A stretch of DNA of 64,000 nt, from assembly GCA_009760885.1 (NCBI GenBank), contig CM019719.1, positions 28,205,084 to 28,269,083 of the forward strand, given 5' to 3'. The DNA comes from Achatina immaculata. Taxonomy: Eukaryota; Mollusca; Gastropoda; Stylommatophora; Achatinidae. A program made the translations under genes and the position numbers. The notes below the pieces were generated by a model. It did no database searches and was not told where the DNA came from. It saw nothing but the letters and a program-made list of their open reading frames with translations. Of the stretch, positions 32,351-45,450 are shown one piece after another. Every line of letters begins with the position of its first letter. The stretch's first letter is position 1.

Positions 32351-33185
32351 AAAAAAAATCCCACAATAGCACAGCGTGGGAGTATGATGGGAGTATTGAT
32401 CATCTTTACCTCTAGTTTATCTTGATCATCACTTCCATATCATCTTCAACGACGAGAGTCGTACGGCCATTTTGACAACCATCATCAAGTTTCGTACGAG
32501 TTATCTACGCCTGATTACTACTCTTTATGACCTCCCTTTTATGATGCCCCGATCCAATCAGCTTGGCTCCATTGCCCTGGTAGTAATTAGTACAAGTCAA
32601 CTTTGGGCGGAAATTGCACTGTTATTTTTGGTGCTGTATTCCAGACTTTGTACTAAAAATATTCTGCAGCCATTACGTGAAATTCTATTCTTGTAAATGA
32701 TCTTGTTCATTGTGTATATTTTTTTTTACTAGAATAGGGACATCTGTTTCTTAACCTTTCAACAAGAAAGCACAGTATACGAAACAATTGCTTTTTTAAA
32801 ATCATCATTATGTGCCGTCTTCGGTTCGAAGGTTGGCGGTATTGAATGTCCAATTTCTTCACTCTCTCTCTCTTTGATGGTGTACTCAGCCAGGCTGTGT
32901 CCTGTCCTCTCTCGTGTGTTGTCGTCCTGTCTACATCCCTGTCTATCTTTCACTCTCTTTTTTTTTCATTCCATCTTTCTTTCTAGTATGATCCCCCCGT
33001 ATACTATTATATTTTTTAATATGACTAAAGTATTTTATTTTCTTGATCGCATTTCTTTGAGAAGTTCACTTTGCTCTTTGTACTTGTTCTAATACTTGTA
33101 CATTTGTTCTTTTCATTTTCGATGATAAAGGATCTACTTTCATGTAGATCCACGTTTCTGCTGCATTTATCACTCCCTCCGACTC
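32351..33185. other. No recognisable gene
   Basis: Short ORFs without known motifs. Confidence 0.4.
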
Positions 33186-33189
33186 TATT

Positions 33190-33460
33190 ACTTAGAGAAT
33201 CCAGTTTTCTGCTCCGTGCAGTAGTACAGGACAGACAGATTCCTGGGTTTGTCTTCAGGGTGTTGAATGTGTGTCATGGCATTCCTATTCTTCTCTTTGT
33301 CTCCATCTCACATCTCCCTTCCTCGGTTAGTACTTGCCTTAAGTAGCTGTAGTTTGTCACTGGTTGCAGCTTCTCGTTGTTTATGATTATATCCATTTGT
33401 GGCTTTTGATCTTTCCTGCTGAACATCATTACTTTGGCCTTTTTAATATTTATTTACTTT
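33190..33460 (-). pseudogene. LINE reverse transcriptase fragment (post-palm region)
   Basis: Minus strand from about 33455: NIKKAKVMMFSRKDQKPQMD, IIINNEKLQPVTNYSYLRQV, LTEEGRCEMETKRRIGMP, then a TGA. This matches the region after FADD in RTE-like RTs (the KTKVM...F and YLG-type segments, here YLR). It lies 650 bp from the tail at 34115-34665 and may belong to the same or another insertion. Confidence 0.8.
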
Positions 33461-34090
33461 AATACTATATTTCTGTTCAAGCACTCATAACTACGTGTAT
33501 GGTACATTATTGTCGAAGCTAGTTTAAGAGGAGCGCGAGAAAGTCAGTCCAAGGTCCACTATCTTTTGTTCGAGAAGTCAGTTTGGTTCCAGCTACTTTG
33601 ATCAGGGCTTCAAGCGTAAAGAGGAATCATGGGGTGAAGTAAAGTGGGTTTTCTGCGATAGGAAGACAGCAAAAGTGGGAAATGGGGAAATTTATCATGG
33701 GAAGTTGATCAAATGTGTGCAGTAACACATGGTTTGTTCATATACCTCAGTGACAGAGTTGTGGAAGTTAAATAAGTTTCCAGCTTAAAGCTCTAACAAA
33801 GTCCTTTACGTCAAAATAATATACATCCATCCATCCGTTCGCCTGTGTCACTGAGCCCTAGTTATTTAAACAATCACCGCCCAGTCTGCCCTCAGTATGG
33901 TGCCCCATCTGTTGCGCATACACTTTATCTGGGTTTCAACAGTTTCTGAAGCTGTTCTTGTGTGGTCTCTTCAGAGTTTCCCCTTGAGGTCCAAGTTTAA
34001 ACACAACATTAGCATCCTTTTGAAAGAAAACAGTTCCTGATTAACTCAGCTATTTTTACCCAGCACTGTTCTCTTGCTCATGTTGCATGC
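33461..34090. other. No recognisable gene
   Basis: Nothing recognisable on either strand. Confidence 0.4.
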
Positions 34091-34099
34091 GTTGATACT

Positions 34100-34665
34100 A
34101 CTTGTCTTGTCTTGTCTTGTCTCCTTCCTCGTATATCTTTCAGAGTTGAGGAGGCGAATTTACGTTTTAGTAGGCTTGGGAGTCTGCATCATATAATGGG
34201 ATATTTAAGGTTTCTGTCATTTCCATCACCCATTCTCTTGCGTGGACAACCTTTTATTCTGTTACCTATAAATCTTAGCGTGAGTCTTTTCTGTGGTATA
34301 CTGTCTGGAGGTAACCGTGTAACATGTCCAAAACCATTTGACCTTGCTGTTTCTGGATACAGTGTAATACTGGTTTTACTCCCAGCATTTTTCCATCATG
34401 GTGTCATTTCTTTTACGGTCTTTCTTTGCCACATTTAGTATTCTCCTTAAATCATTTCTGTCGCGATGATCTTCCTTTTGCGTCTGACTGTTAGTGTCCA
34501 CGTTTGACAGAGTTTGGTCAGAGTTGAGATGAAAATTGTGTTGTGCAGTGCTCTTATTGATACTACTTTTTGATACTTGTGTGCTGCTCTTGTAGCCCGA
34601 ATCCTCCTACAACACGTTCCACTGATATTTTCGTATTTTTTAAGGCAGATAATAGTTTTATTCAA
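34100..34665 (-). pseudogene. LINE tail (family F) with pentanucleotide 3' tail
   Basis: Minus strand carries LCQTWTLTVRRKRKIIATEM (about 34440-34510), then SNGFGHVTRLPPDSIPQKRL and RFIGNRIKGCPRKRMGDG (about 34345-34220). Frames are shifted between the blocks. The 3' end is (ACAAG)n at 34100-34122. Confidence 0.7.
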
Positions 34666-35423
34666 TAAACGTCAAGGAAATAATAGTAGCATAAAGCGAC
34701 ACATGATCAAGAACGAAGATGACAAGGAAGTTGTCGTTGTCGCTAACTACATGACTTTACTAGCAAGATATATCATCGAAAGGGCAGAAGACCCCTCCAC
34801 ACGCGAACGAAGTGGAAGACTCCACAGAATCAATAAAGTCACCATGACAACCTCCCTCGCTAATCCTCGGCTGGAAAATCTCTACATCCGCTCACCGCGG
34901 ACAGCCAGAGAATGAATGTGTGAACTCGGAGACAGTGTGTCACTTGAGTGTGTGAACTCTGCGGTGTAAAGTGCGTGAACTTTGCTGTGTTGAGTGTTTG
35001 AACTGTATAGTCAGGAGTGTGTATATAAACTGTGTTCTTTAACGTGTGTGTGTGTGCGCGCGCGCGTGTGTTTGTGTGACACCTGTGGTGCAGAGTGTGA
35101 ATTTTGTGACAAGAACGTATGTGAAAAGTGTGATTGGTTACTTGGTGGCGCAGCAAAGGGGGCACAAGCATGCGAGTTAAATTTGAGGAAGGCCATTTTT
35201 AAGTTTAAAAGTGGGAAAAATGGCCTTTTTTTTTAATTTGAAAAGAAACTTTTGTTCCTCACATTTTTCACGGGACTGCATTAAAACAATGTTTGCCCTT
35301 GAGTGCCATTCTTACCACCGTCGCATCTCTATGTGTGATGTAGAGTGTGTGAATTCAGTTAACGCCTGCGAAGTCTGGTGTGTGAATTCTGTGATATAAT
35401 GGGTGCATGAGAAGAAGAAAACA
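34666..35423. other. Unassigned; GT/GC alternating run
   Basis: Loose repetition of GTGTGAACTCTG at 34915-35020. An alternating GTGTGTGTGTGCGCGCGCGC run lies at 35045-35070. No gene was found. Confidence 0.4.
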
Positions 35424-35500
35424 TGAGAGAGAGAGAGAGAGAGAGAGAAAGAGGGGGGGGGGGAAGAGAGAAGAGAGAGAGTGAGAGACGGTGAGAAACA
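35424..35500. repeat. (GA)n and poly-G purine tract
   Basis: GAGAGAGAGAGAGAGAGAGA, a G-run at about 35454-35463, then more GA-rich sequence. Confidence 0.93.
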
Positions 35501-35949
35501 GAGACACAATATATGTTCAATATATTCTTGTTTCATGATGTATACGAATAGTTTTCATTCTCCTTCTCATACTTTTCAAATATATATATATATTTTATAT
35601 ACCTTTTCTAAGAAAGTCTTCCTTGGTGTTTCAAGCTACGGTCGCGTCAATATTGTAATCCAGTTGTCCACATTATTATTATTATTATTATTTGCCTTAA
35701 TGTGTTTAATGTCCGGTTCACAGGCCTGGTCATAAAAACACTTTCTTTCTGCTTTAAGTATGGGCATGGCCTCCAGTGGCAAAAGCATCAAATATTCATG
35801 CACCATCTCTGTATCAGAGGTGAATGAAATTCATTACTTTTCCCACTCAGATTATTTCTTGATGCTTTGCACTCGTTGATGTCCTCGTCATGTCTTCGCT
35901 ATTTTAGTGCCAACTTATCTCATGAAGATGCGTTCAGCCGCTTCTCTTA
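35501..35949. other. No recognisable gene; small AT and ATT runs
   Basis: A (TA)n run is at 35580-35600 and an (ATT)n run at 35672-35692. Nothing else recognisable. Confidence 0.4.
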
Positions 35950-36480
35950 GCGGGAAGAACTCTGGGATTTTTCTCTTAAAGAACTCTGGGAATATTTTTC
36001 TTAGAGAACTCTGGGATTTTTTTTTCTCTTAGAGAACTCCGGGATTTTTCTCTTAAAGAACTCTGGGATTTTTCTCTTAGAGAACTATGGGGTTTTTCTC
36101 TTAGAGAAATCTGGGATTTTTCTCTTAGAAAACTGTGATCTGGGATTTTTCTCTTAGAGAACTCTGTGGTTTTTCCTCTTAGAGAACTCTGGGAATTTTC
36201 TCTTAGAGAACTCTGGGGTTTTTTCTTAGCGAACTCTTTTTCTCTTGGATTTTTCTCTGAGAGAACTCTTTTAAGAGAACTCTGCTGGTTTTCTCTTAGA
36301 AAGCTGTGGGATGTTCTTCCTAGAGAGCTCGGGTGTAGTTCTGTTATAAAACTCTGAAATTTCTTCTTAGGGAACTGTTCGTTTTGTTCCTAAGAGAACT
36401 CTGGTGTTTTCATTTAGAGAAATCTAGGGTTTTCCTCTAGAGAACTGTGAGATTTTCTTCCTAGAAAACACTGGTGTTTT
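35950..36480. repeat. ~25 bp minisatellite, about 20 units
   Basis: TTTTTCTCTTAGAGAACTCT plus GGGA, with T-run length changes. The right third is decayed (CTTCCTAGAGAGCTC, TTCATTTAGAGAAATC). Region 36481-36970 beyond has no gene; a poly-C patch lies at 36642-36655. Confidence 0.93.
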
Positions 36481-36974
36481 CGTCTTACATTGTCAGCAGT
36501 GTAATTATCCAAAGCATTTACCCGAGATCAAAGGAAGGAAAAATATGCGCATATGTCTGATAGCTGTCTCTTCTGACACGCAGGGCAAAAAGGCAGTGAA
36601 AAGCTGTGATATTATCCTCCCTTCTGTCAGCTCTACCTCCCCCACCCCCCCACCCCGGGAGAATAGCCAAGGAAGTTGCGTGTGGCTCGTTTTATCTTCT
36701 TTTATAAATTAAAAAAAAAACAGCTTTAATGAATAAGTCTGCCATTGTTTTTGTACTGGTTTCTCGTTTATTTCTCCGTCTAGATCTTGTTAATCACCTT
36801 GTCGACCAGAGACTAGGATAAAGTTTAGAAGTATTACCAAATCTACATGGACGCTGTTTTGGCTCACTGGAAGCGACTTTATAGAAATGAACTTAGTTTT
36901 ATAAAAGCAAATCAAAAATCAAATCAGCATAAAGTTCACTGATATGCTGATAATTCGAATAAGTTATTGTACCA

Positions 36975-37425
36975 TCATGATGTGCTAGCTGTTGGCGGCC
37001 ATGCTTCTCTACAGATCTCGGACCTTGATATTTCTCATCAGCTCAGTTGGTGACCTTTTTTTCTTGTATCATCACGTTAGACTACTCAGGCGGTTTCATA
37101 TTTTCCTCCTGCCTCTATTCCCATATTTCTTTCTTGTTGTTATGATGCTTTCAAGCCCTGCCCTTTATATGTCCAATGAATGGTGGCTGTCGTTTCCTTA
37201 TATATTTAATTAGATTCCTATCTACATTTGCCTTTGTTAAACATTACCTGATGCCATCTTGACTGTCCTTAGCACTTTTCTAATAAACCACATCTATGTT
37301 GCCTCTAGTGATATTTGCATTGATCTGTTGATTGTCCATGATTTACTTCCATGGAGTAGGATAGGCTCAATGTAGTATTCTAGAATTGTTCTTGTGTGAC
37401 TTTCTCTCGGTGACAGAATAACTAT
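36975..37425 (-). pseudogene. RTE-like LINE tail (family B), old copy
   Basis: Minus strand from about 37370: EPILLHGSKSWTINRSMQIS, LEAT, a stop, MWFIRKVLRTVKMASGNV, then RKRQPPFIGHIKGRA at about 37195-37150, with several stops and shifts. It ends near a (TCA)n-type tail at 36975. It is more decayed and longer than the copies at 9337 and 26970. Confidence 0.75.
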
Positions 37426-38667
37426 AACTGTAGTCAGAGACTGGCATGCCCACACTCCAGGCATTCCCATATGTGCTCCGCCTCCCGTTCCAGCACCCAG
37501 TGAAGCGTGCCCCTGCCGATGGAGCCAGTCACAGACTGGATGTGGGTAACACGCACTAAACCACTTCTTTCAGAAAAACAAAACAAAACTTCCACTTCCC
37601 CTCTCCTCCCCTCCCCCAATTCAATCATCCTCCTGATGTGATTGTCGTCATTCAAACCTGATGTCTTCCTCCATACCTGTCCAGAGTGGCTCTTGCAGTC
37701 TTCTCCTTGTCCTTTCTTAGGGTTTCCTGAATTGATGCCATACCTGCCTGTGACAGAATGCTTTGCGCAAGATGTGCGCTTTCATCCACATCGTATTATT
37801 CCATGACGTATACATTTAGACGGCATCAACTTTAAAATACTGGTTGGTTAATGATTTTAATGGTGATAAAATGCATCAGGTCCTGCAGGTGTCACTAGTA
37901 AATATTTTTACCACTTTCTTTTCTCTTATTTAGGGCACCTTCTACCCAAGAGCTACTTACACAGTCATTCCAACCAGGTGCTGCCCCTGTGGTTTCGTTG
38001 TACGATTTATTAACAGAAAACTACAAAGCTGTATCACATGTCCGAGCGATGACGGCCTGTTCCTCATCTGATCAAAATTAGACGATGAATTCTGCGAACA
38101 CCAAGAAACGATACGCGATAATCATTCGACTTAGAATTAGACCACTGCAGGCTAAAACACCATCTAAACCACACATTGAAAATTGACTGAGTAGAGGTTT
38201 GTGTCTGCGGCATAGACAGACCATCATTCCCTCCACTGATGCCACTACACAATCAACTCGGGTAAACAGCCCAGCCAGGCTTCGATTCTCTGCAGGAGAA
38301 TCTGTATGGCAGTACCGAAAACCAGAGAAAAAAAAACCGCAGCATTTGCGAGAGAGATCAGCGTTGATGTCTGAGCGAACGACAAGGAAGAAGAATAGGA
38401 CTTCATCATTCCTGGACTAGGTTGCTCTTTGTCATCGTAAATTAGTCTACCAGATAATGGCCAGAACCTAGAAAACGTGGACTCTTATTGGGTTTGGCGT
38501 CAGGAGAAACTTTGATACAGATCTGTATCTGCTCTCTTGCTGCAGACAGACCACATGTGAGTATAATGTTATCCTCCTATGCGGAGACACCTTTCATATG
38601 TCGTCGCTGTCTTTCTCCGTCTGCTGCTCCAAATATCATCTTTTGCTTCTCATCTACCACGCCTTTG
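37426..38667. other. No recognisable gene
   Basis: Short unrecognised ORFs on both strands. No domain can be named. Confidence 0.4.
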
Positions 38668-38668
38668 A

Positions 38669-38703
<35 letters not shown>

Positions 38704-38745
38704 TGTGTGTGTGTGTGCATGCGTGCGGTCGCGTGTATGTGTGTG
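38668..38745. repeat. (GT)n microsatellite
   Basis: GT dinucleotides with interruptions (TATG, GCATGCGTGC). Region 38746-39035 beyond it has no feature. Confidence 0.97.
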
Positions 38746-39035
38746 TGTACACATGGACGTGTCTGTTTTAATTCCAGCTCTAGAAATATGCCAAATGGTC
38801 CAACGCTACCGAATCTGGACCTTCCTCGTATATGAAGGAAAGCTTAAACCTGAAACGGGTATAAGTTATTGAGTGTAGAGCCTTGACTGACTCGTTAAAT
38901 ATGTATTCAGTCATTGTGCACGTCACATCTCAGTCATTGTAACATTCTACACATATTTAATGGTTTAAATTATTTTCAATCCATGCATAAAATATCAGAT
39001 TTTTTCTGCTCAGACATATTGTCGCTACAGTAACG

Positions 39036-39812
39036 ACGCCATCAAATTAACATTACCAGATAGAAACAGCAACATTATCAGTTAACATTAGCAGACAAAA
39101 GCAGCAATATTATTAAATTAACATTAACAGACAGAAACAGCGAGGTTATCAAGTTAACATTATCAGGTAAAAACACCCAAATTATCAAGTTAACATGACC
39201 AGATAGAAACAGCAGCATTATCATGTGTTAACATGACCAGATAGAAACACTCAGATTTATCAAGTTAACATGATCAGATAGAAACACTCAGATTTATCAA
39301 GTTAACATGACCAGATAGAAACAGCAACGTTATCAAGTTAACATGATCAGATAGAAACAGCAGCATTATCAAGTTAACATGACCAGATAGAAACACTCAG
39401 ATTTATCAAGTTAACATGACCAGATAGATACACTCAGATTTATCAAGTTAACATGACCAGATAGAAACAGCAACATTATCAAGTTAACATGACCAGATAG
39501 AAACAGCAGCATTATCAAGTTAACAAGACCAGATAGAAACACTCAGATTTATCAAGTTAACATGACCAGATAGAAACACTCAGATTTATCAAGTTAACAT
39601 GACCAGATAGAAACACCCACATTATCAAGTTAACATGACCAGATAGAAACAGCAACATTATCAAGTTAACATGACCAGATAGAAACAGCAATATTATCAA
39701 GTTAACATGACCAGAAAGAAACCACAACATTATCAAGTTAACATGACCAGATAGAAACCACATTATCAAGTTAACATGACCAGATAGAAACAGCGAAAAT
39801 GTCATATTTTTA
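39036..39812. repeat. 33-38 bp minisatellite, about 21 units
   Basis: Core AAGTTAACATGACCAGATAG plus AAACAGCAACATTATC or AAACACTCAGATTTATC. Unit types alternate in short runs. The left end has older units with ATTAACAGACAGAAAC. Confidence 0.95.
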
Positions 39813-39921
39813 AAAAAGCTGCTTGTTTTAACTTGATTGTGTCAGATCACGGTCCATGATTGTCAAGCTCAGTTGCTACAGCTGCAACCATCCTGGGCGT
39901 TGATCTCCAACTTTCTCGTTC

Positions 39922-40083
39922 GCTAAGCAAGAATTAATTGTAAATCCCATACCTTCTTTATAGGGGCAGGTTTTAGCTAAGCAAGAATTAATTGTAAATC
40001 CCATACCTTCTTTATAGGGGCAGGTTTTAGCTAACCAAGAGTTAATTGTAAATCCCAGGACTTCTTTATGGGGGCAAGTGTTA
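39922..40083. repeat. 54 bp tandem repeat, 3 units
   Basis: GCTAAGCAAGAATTAATTGT starts at 39922 and 39976, with a diverged third unit from about 40030. The first two are identical. Confidence 0.95.
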
Positions 40084-40210
40084 GCTAACCATGAATTATG
40101 CTAGAAAATAAATATAAAATCAGTTTGAAAATATCATAAAACTGACATATAAAATCCGTATGAAAATATCATGAAACTGAAATATAAAATAGGTATGAAA
40201 ATATCTCCAT
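40084..40210. repeat. ~37 bp tandem repeat, 3 units
   Basis: TATGAAAATATCATAAAACT followed by GACATATAAAAT, three diverged copies. A (TTG/ATTG)n run follows at 40252-40300. Confidence 0.85.
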
Positions 40211-40549
40211 TAAAGCACAACGAATATTTATTTTTAATATTTCCAGCACTCATTTGTTGTTATTGTTGTTGTTATTGTTGTTGTTATTGTTGGTGTTTGT
40301 CCGTATCCTCGCCTGTCTGATAGAGCAATATCCTTGTATTCGTAATGGGATAATGCCTTATAATGCATTTCTACTATTTTTTTAAAATTTATTTTATTTT
40401 TGCTATCGAAAGCATCATCCAACCCCCACCCCAGTGTCTCATGTCCCAAATTCTGGGACCCAAAAATACGCCGCCCACAAGCAACTGTAACCCACAGTTT
40501 GAATAGACAAGATGCTTGCGTGGCACGTTCCAGAAATCAATGCACAACA

Positions 40550-40813
40550 GTGGTTCTCAAGCCTTTTTTTTTTTTGCCCCGTGGACTCTTTTCACCACAT
40601 GTCAGAATATCATTCCCACCACACCCCACGCTCCTTTCCTTGACTGTCTGACTGAAAAGATGCATTTCAAATAGCATGCATATATCGCTATGTAAATAGG
40701 AGTTTGAATGCGCCAGTCTGTGGTCTTACCCCTCCCCCCCCCCAAAAAAAAAAAGAAAGCAACTTAAAATTACCCTCCTCGGGGAAATTCACCACTGGCT
40801 GAGAGTCCCTGGT
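40550..40813. mobile_element. hAT-like non-autonomous element (MITE)
   Basis: The left end CAGTGGTTCTCAAGCC (40550-40565) is the usual hAT-type terminus. The right end GGCTGAGAGTCCCTG (40795-40810) is its imperfect inverted counterpart. It is about 260 bp with no coding capacity. I do not see a clean 8-bp target duplication. Confidence 0.6.
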
Positions 40814-41310
40814 GTAGAATATCTCCAGAAATGAGATAAGTTTCCATCTCAAGAATCTCAACAGCGCAGAAGAGACTATTCTAAGCAGGCGCGTAAGAAA
40901 GCGGTGGTGTGTGTTCGGGTGGTCCTCGTTGGATGGTCGCAGTTGTTGTATTAGAGCTGTAGAAATAGAGCTATAAAAAAAAACCCAGGAAGTGGAAGCA
41001 AACTGTGGGTAAGCTCAGAGTTATAGCTCTCGTCACACTAGGAGGAAATGCCCCATGTATGAAGGACTTGGAGTAGAAAAGAACAAGAATGGAAAAGTCA
41101 GGCTCGGATTGGAAGGTCTGGCGCACCACCTTTACAGTCGAGTCTGGAAATCAGCTTGTGAAAAGATGTCCACATTTGGCACTCGCAGTATCATAAAGTG
41201 GCGTATAAAGGGGCTTTTGGTCCGTTTTTCCTATTTGTTGTAGATTGGACTAGTCTGTGGATGCTGTTAGTAACATGTGACGCAAAAAGTAGAATATACT
41301 TACCTTAATC
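40814..41310. other. No recognisable gene
   Basis: Short ORF at 41055-41243 without a known motif. Confidence 0.4.
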
Positions 41311-42190
41311 TGAACGTCTAACACAGGACACTATAATAACAATGATCAAGAGATTTAGACATCTTACACAGGACACTATAAGAACAGTGATCAAGAGAGT
41401 TAGACATCTTACACAGGACACTATACGAACAATGATCAACACTATAAGAACAATGATCAAGAGACTTAGACATCTTACACAGGACACTATAAGAACAGTG
41501 ATCAATACTATAAGAACAATGATCAAGAGACTTAGACATCTTACACCGGACACTATAAGAATAATAATCAACACTATAAGAACAGAGATCAAGATACTTA
41601 GACATCTTACACAGGACACTATAAGAACAGTGATCAAGAGACTTAGACATCTTACACAGGACACTATAAGAACAATGATCAACACTATAAGAACAATGAT
41701 CAACACTATAAAAACAGTGATCAAGAGATTTAGACATCTTACACAGGACACTACAAGAACATTGATCAAGAGACATAGACATCTAACACAGTACACTATA
41801 AGCACACTGATCAAGAGACATAGACATCTAACACAGGTCACTATACGAACAACGATCAAGAGACATAGACATCTAACACAGGACACGATAAGAACAATGA
41901 TCAAGAGACATAGACATCTAACACAGGTCACTATACGAACAATGATCAAGAGACATAGACATCTAACACAGGTCACTATAAGAACAATGATCAAGAGACA
42001 TAGACATCTAACACAGGTCACTATAAGAACAATGATCAAGAGACATAGACATCTAACACGGGTCACTATAAGAACAATGATCAAGAGACATAGACATCTA
42101 ACACAGGACACTATACGAACAATGATCAAGAGACATAAACATCTAACACAGGACACTATACGAACAATGATCAAGAGACATAGACATCTC
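41311..42190. repeat. 45 bp minisatellite with 21 bp inserted sub-units
   Basis: Main unit is 45 bp (GATCAAGAGACATAGACATC, TAACACAGGACACTATAAGA, ACAAT). In the left half a 21-bp GATCAACACTATAAGAACAA-type unit is added once or twice between 45-mers. Since 45 and 21 are multiples of three, both strands read through for about 300 codons (41342-42241 plus, 42225-41305 minus). I treat both as repeat by-products. Confidence 0.96.
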
Positions 42191-42284
42191 GATATATACT
42201 TTTTTTGTAACAAAGGAGTATGCACAGCCAGCGAAGCGTAAAAACAAAGGTAAGATTAGCGTCTAAAAGTTAGAGAACATGGGC

Positions 42285-42428
42285 ATAGGGATGTGAGGAG
42301 AAGAAGAAAAGTGATGAGATAGGGATGTGAGAAGAAGAAAAGTGATGAGATAGGGATGTGAGAAGAAGAAAAGTGATGAGATAGGGATGTGAGAAGAAGA
42401 AAAGTGATGAGATAGGGATGTGAGAAGA
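42285..42428. repeat. 31 bp minisatellite, about 4.5 units
   Basis: AGGGATGTGAGAAGAAGAAA plus AGTGATGAGAT, nearly identical units. Confidence 0.95.
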
Positions 42429-45048
42429 AGCCTTTCTTCTAATAGGTTTTCAAATTAGGATCGATTTCACCTGCCTCAGAACGTGGCATTCAGCGAAGCT
42501 TGCCAGTATAAACAAGAGAAGCAAAGCGCGAGACTTGCCCGCATTTGACCACTGCTTTCTTTCAAAAGTGACGAGAAAAGACGACGCGTTTAAACTTTAG
42601 AGCTGTGAATCATATCATGTGATAACTTCAAATGTTGTGCATCACGTTGCCATTGATAGTTTTTCCAACTGGTCCTCCCCCTTCCAAATGTACTGGAAGC
42701 AGAATAGATTTCTGAATGTCCTGAATAACTTCAAAGAAAAAGAATGTAGCTTGATTTCTGGTGAAACTGTTGAGTGATTTTTTTTTCCCTTGAGACTGAA
42801 AATTGTTGTAGGAGATGTCATGTTCTGATTTAATAACAGCGCTGAATGAAGATGCGATTCTCTGAATGGAGGCAGCTGGCAGTCTGCCACATCCGCCACA
42901 TCTGATACATGAAACACCTTACTTTCCCCGAAGAAAAATGAAATCTGCCGATAGCTGTGTTGAAACAACTGCTACCTGCTTGCTCGTGTAGTGTGGCTGT
43001 GTGAGGTTTTGTTGTCATTCTTTGGTAGACGAGATGTGGCAGCTGTTATGTGATCGATATCGTGTGGACTCAAGTGTGGCTGCTTACACGTAGACTGATT
43101 TTCTGTGGCTGATGCTTCGCTGATAATGCTACATTACTCGATTGTTGGAAGGAGTTTCGCCACATCACTGTCGTTATGTAGCTTTTCTTACGTTGTTTGT
43201 CATGACATGTGACATGATGTTATTATGGCTTGACCAAGCACAGCGTAATGAAGCCCTCTATCTCACTTTGATGGTGATGGACCACGTCTTATAGGAAATA
43301 AGCCTCCTAAGCCCACTGGTAATAACTTTCGGTCTTGCTAGAATGTTTCAGCGGCAGCATTTTGTTGAACTTGCTGAAAGTCATTTTGCTGAGCAGCATA
43401 TATTGTAACATTCAAGTTGTATTGCATTTGCGCAGTCAGCAACAAGTCCGCACTTGAAAGCGAGAAAAATCACTGTGGCGAATACTCCTTATCCAGCACT
43501 AAACATTTATCACAAAATGCAAAACCCCTCCAACTGTTAAAACTTTCTTGCTCGAACTATATAAATGGACATCAGAACATAGAATTTTGCCATGTTTTCA
43601 GCGACAAAACCACATTAATCCTTAGTGGGGTATGTTTAATTTGTTTTTATTTTTTGTTTATCATGATAAGGGATTTCACATTTATCCTAATCTGTGATTA
43701 CAGTAAATACCTGTCCTCTGTGTTTTATTTTTCCTTCTGACCGCAGAAGAATTTATGAGAAGTCCTAATCTTGATAGCCAAGACCATAAATGCTTGTGCT
43801 ATTTTTACCTGTTGCCGATTTTGTCTCTTCTGAAGGTCTTTCTCTCAGCCTAGTTGCCCTCTTTCCGGTCATCTAATTCAGTTTCAAGGCAGGAATTAAA
43901 CAGACGAGTCTTTTTTGTAACTGTAGAAGAGACCTGCTCTAGTGATAACGAGAAGGTAGAAAGAATCTGCTGTAATGATAATGAGAAGGTAGAATGAATC
44001 TGCTCTAGTGATAATGCGAAAGTAGAAAGAGGATGATGTATTTAGAGAGGAATATTGCTTATGACTTCATGCGATCCGGATTTTGAAAAACGCTTTAAAA
44101 TGGCTGACTCCCTGTATGACACCAATAATTTGTCTGTTGCTTCCCTGTAGTGGCTGCAAAGGCAGAAAAATATATAGCATCTGTGAGCTGTTTCTGGTTA
44201 TACTGTTAAAGGCTTAACTTGTGTTCTCTTCCTTCTACTGTTTGGTTGCCATCGGGCCCAATGAATGTGTGCGTCAGTGTTTGTGTGGGGGTAGTGGGTT
44301 TTCAGCCAATGCATCGCTTTAGGGCCTGTATGTTTTCTTTAGTTTTAAGCTGAGAGGGCTTCCATTTCTTTCTTTTCCAGGAGGACCTATACCTCTTACT
44401 GTAAAACAGAATGACTAATCAGTAATGCATGTGGAAGGGAGGAATGGGTTTGCACTGCCTTAGAAAATTCCTTTTGGTGGCCTTGGTTGTTATGAAATTG
44501 CCTACGTGGTGGCCTGAACATGAACTGATTGAAATGGTCATGCAAAGTAACACCCTTTTTCTGAGTTCGACGATCATCAGAAAAGGACTACTTTTAGAAA
44601 AGCTGCCTTCAGCAAATATAAGAATATATCGTGTAGCCTCACGTCTCTGTCACGTTTCGTAACTTGTCATGTCTAGTTTCTTGATATGTTTTTTGTCATG
44701 TTTCATAATAGATATGTCTAGTTTATATTTAATTTCTTGATATGTATTTCTTTCTTTTTTTTTTTTTAGATATATCTAATTTCTTAAGACTTGCTTTTGT
44801 CAGTTTGCCAACTTTAAATACGCGTCCTTTCTTCTCAAATGTCTTCTGCCGAGCCGTATGTGAAGTGTCTTGCCACAAATCTTCTACTGAGACACACATG
44901 AAGTCTTGTGTCACATGTCTTTGTCAAGCTAAATGAAAATGTCTTGCTACATGTCTTACTGAAAGGGGAAGAAGAATGTTTGGCGTAATTACCTAGTCTT
45001 AAACATTCAGAGAGGTGCAGTGAGCATAGGTGAACACGTGTCACAATA
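42429..45048. other. 2.6 kb without recognisable gene; one small tandem repeat
   Basis: Unrecognised ORFs at 42642-42968 (-), 43417-43740 (+) and 44429-44662 (+) have no known motifs. Three 33-bp units (CTGCTCTAGTGATAATGAGA type) lie at 43934-44032. This is the longest stretch in the window with little repeat content, so an undetected exon is possible here. Confidence 0.4.
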
Positions 45049-45450
45049 TTCTGTATAGAAGCAAAGAGTGAAGTGATACTTTTTCTTATTCTGTATAGAA
45101 GCAAAAAGTGAAGTGATACTTTTTCTTATTCTGTATAGAAGCAAAAAGTGAAGTGATACTTTTTCTTATTCTGTATAGAAGCAAAGAGTGAAGTGATACT
45201 TTTTCTTATTCTGGATAGAAGCAAAGAGTGAAGTGATACTTTTTCTTATTCTGTATAGAAGCAAAAAGTGAAGTGATACTTTTTCTTATTCTGTATAGAA
45301 GCAAAGAGTGAAGTGATACTTTTTCTTATTCTGGATAGAAGCAAAGAGTGAAGTGATACTTTTTCTTATTCTGGATAGAAGCAAAGAGTGAAGTGATACT
45401 TTTTCTTATTCTGGATAGAAGCAAAGAGTGAAATGATACTTTTTCTTTTT
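45049..45450. repeat. 40 bp minisatellite, 10 units
   Basis: TTCTGTATAGAAGCAAAGAG plus TGAAGTGATACTTTTTCTTA at an exact 40-bp period, with a T/G (GTATAG or GGATAG) and a G/A (AAGAG or AAAAG) polymorphism between units. Confidence 0.97.

Noticed and set aside
41305..42241. Two overlapping ~300-codon ORFs, one on each strand
   Set aside because: They exist only because the 45/21-bp periods are multiples of three. The peptides are pure repeats with no domain, and both strands are equally open.
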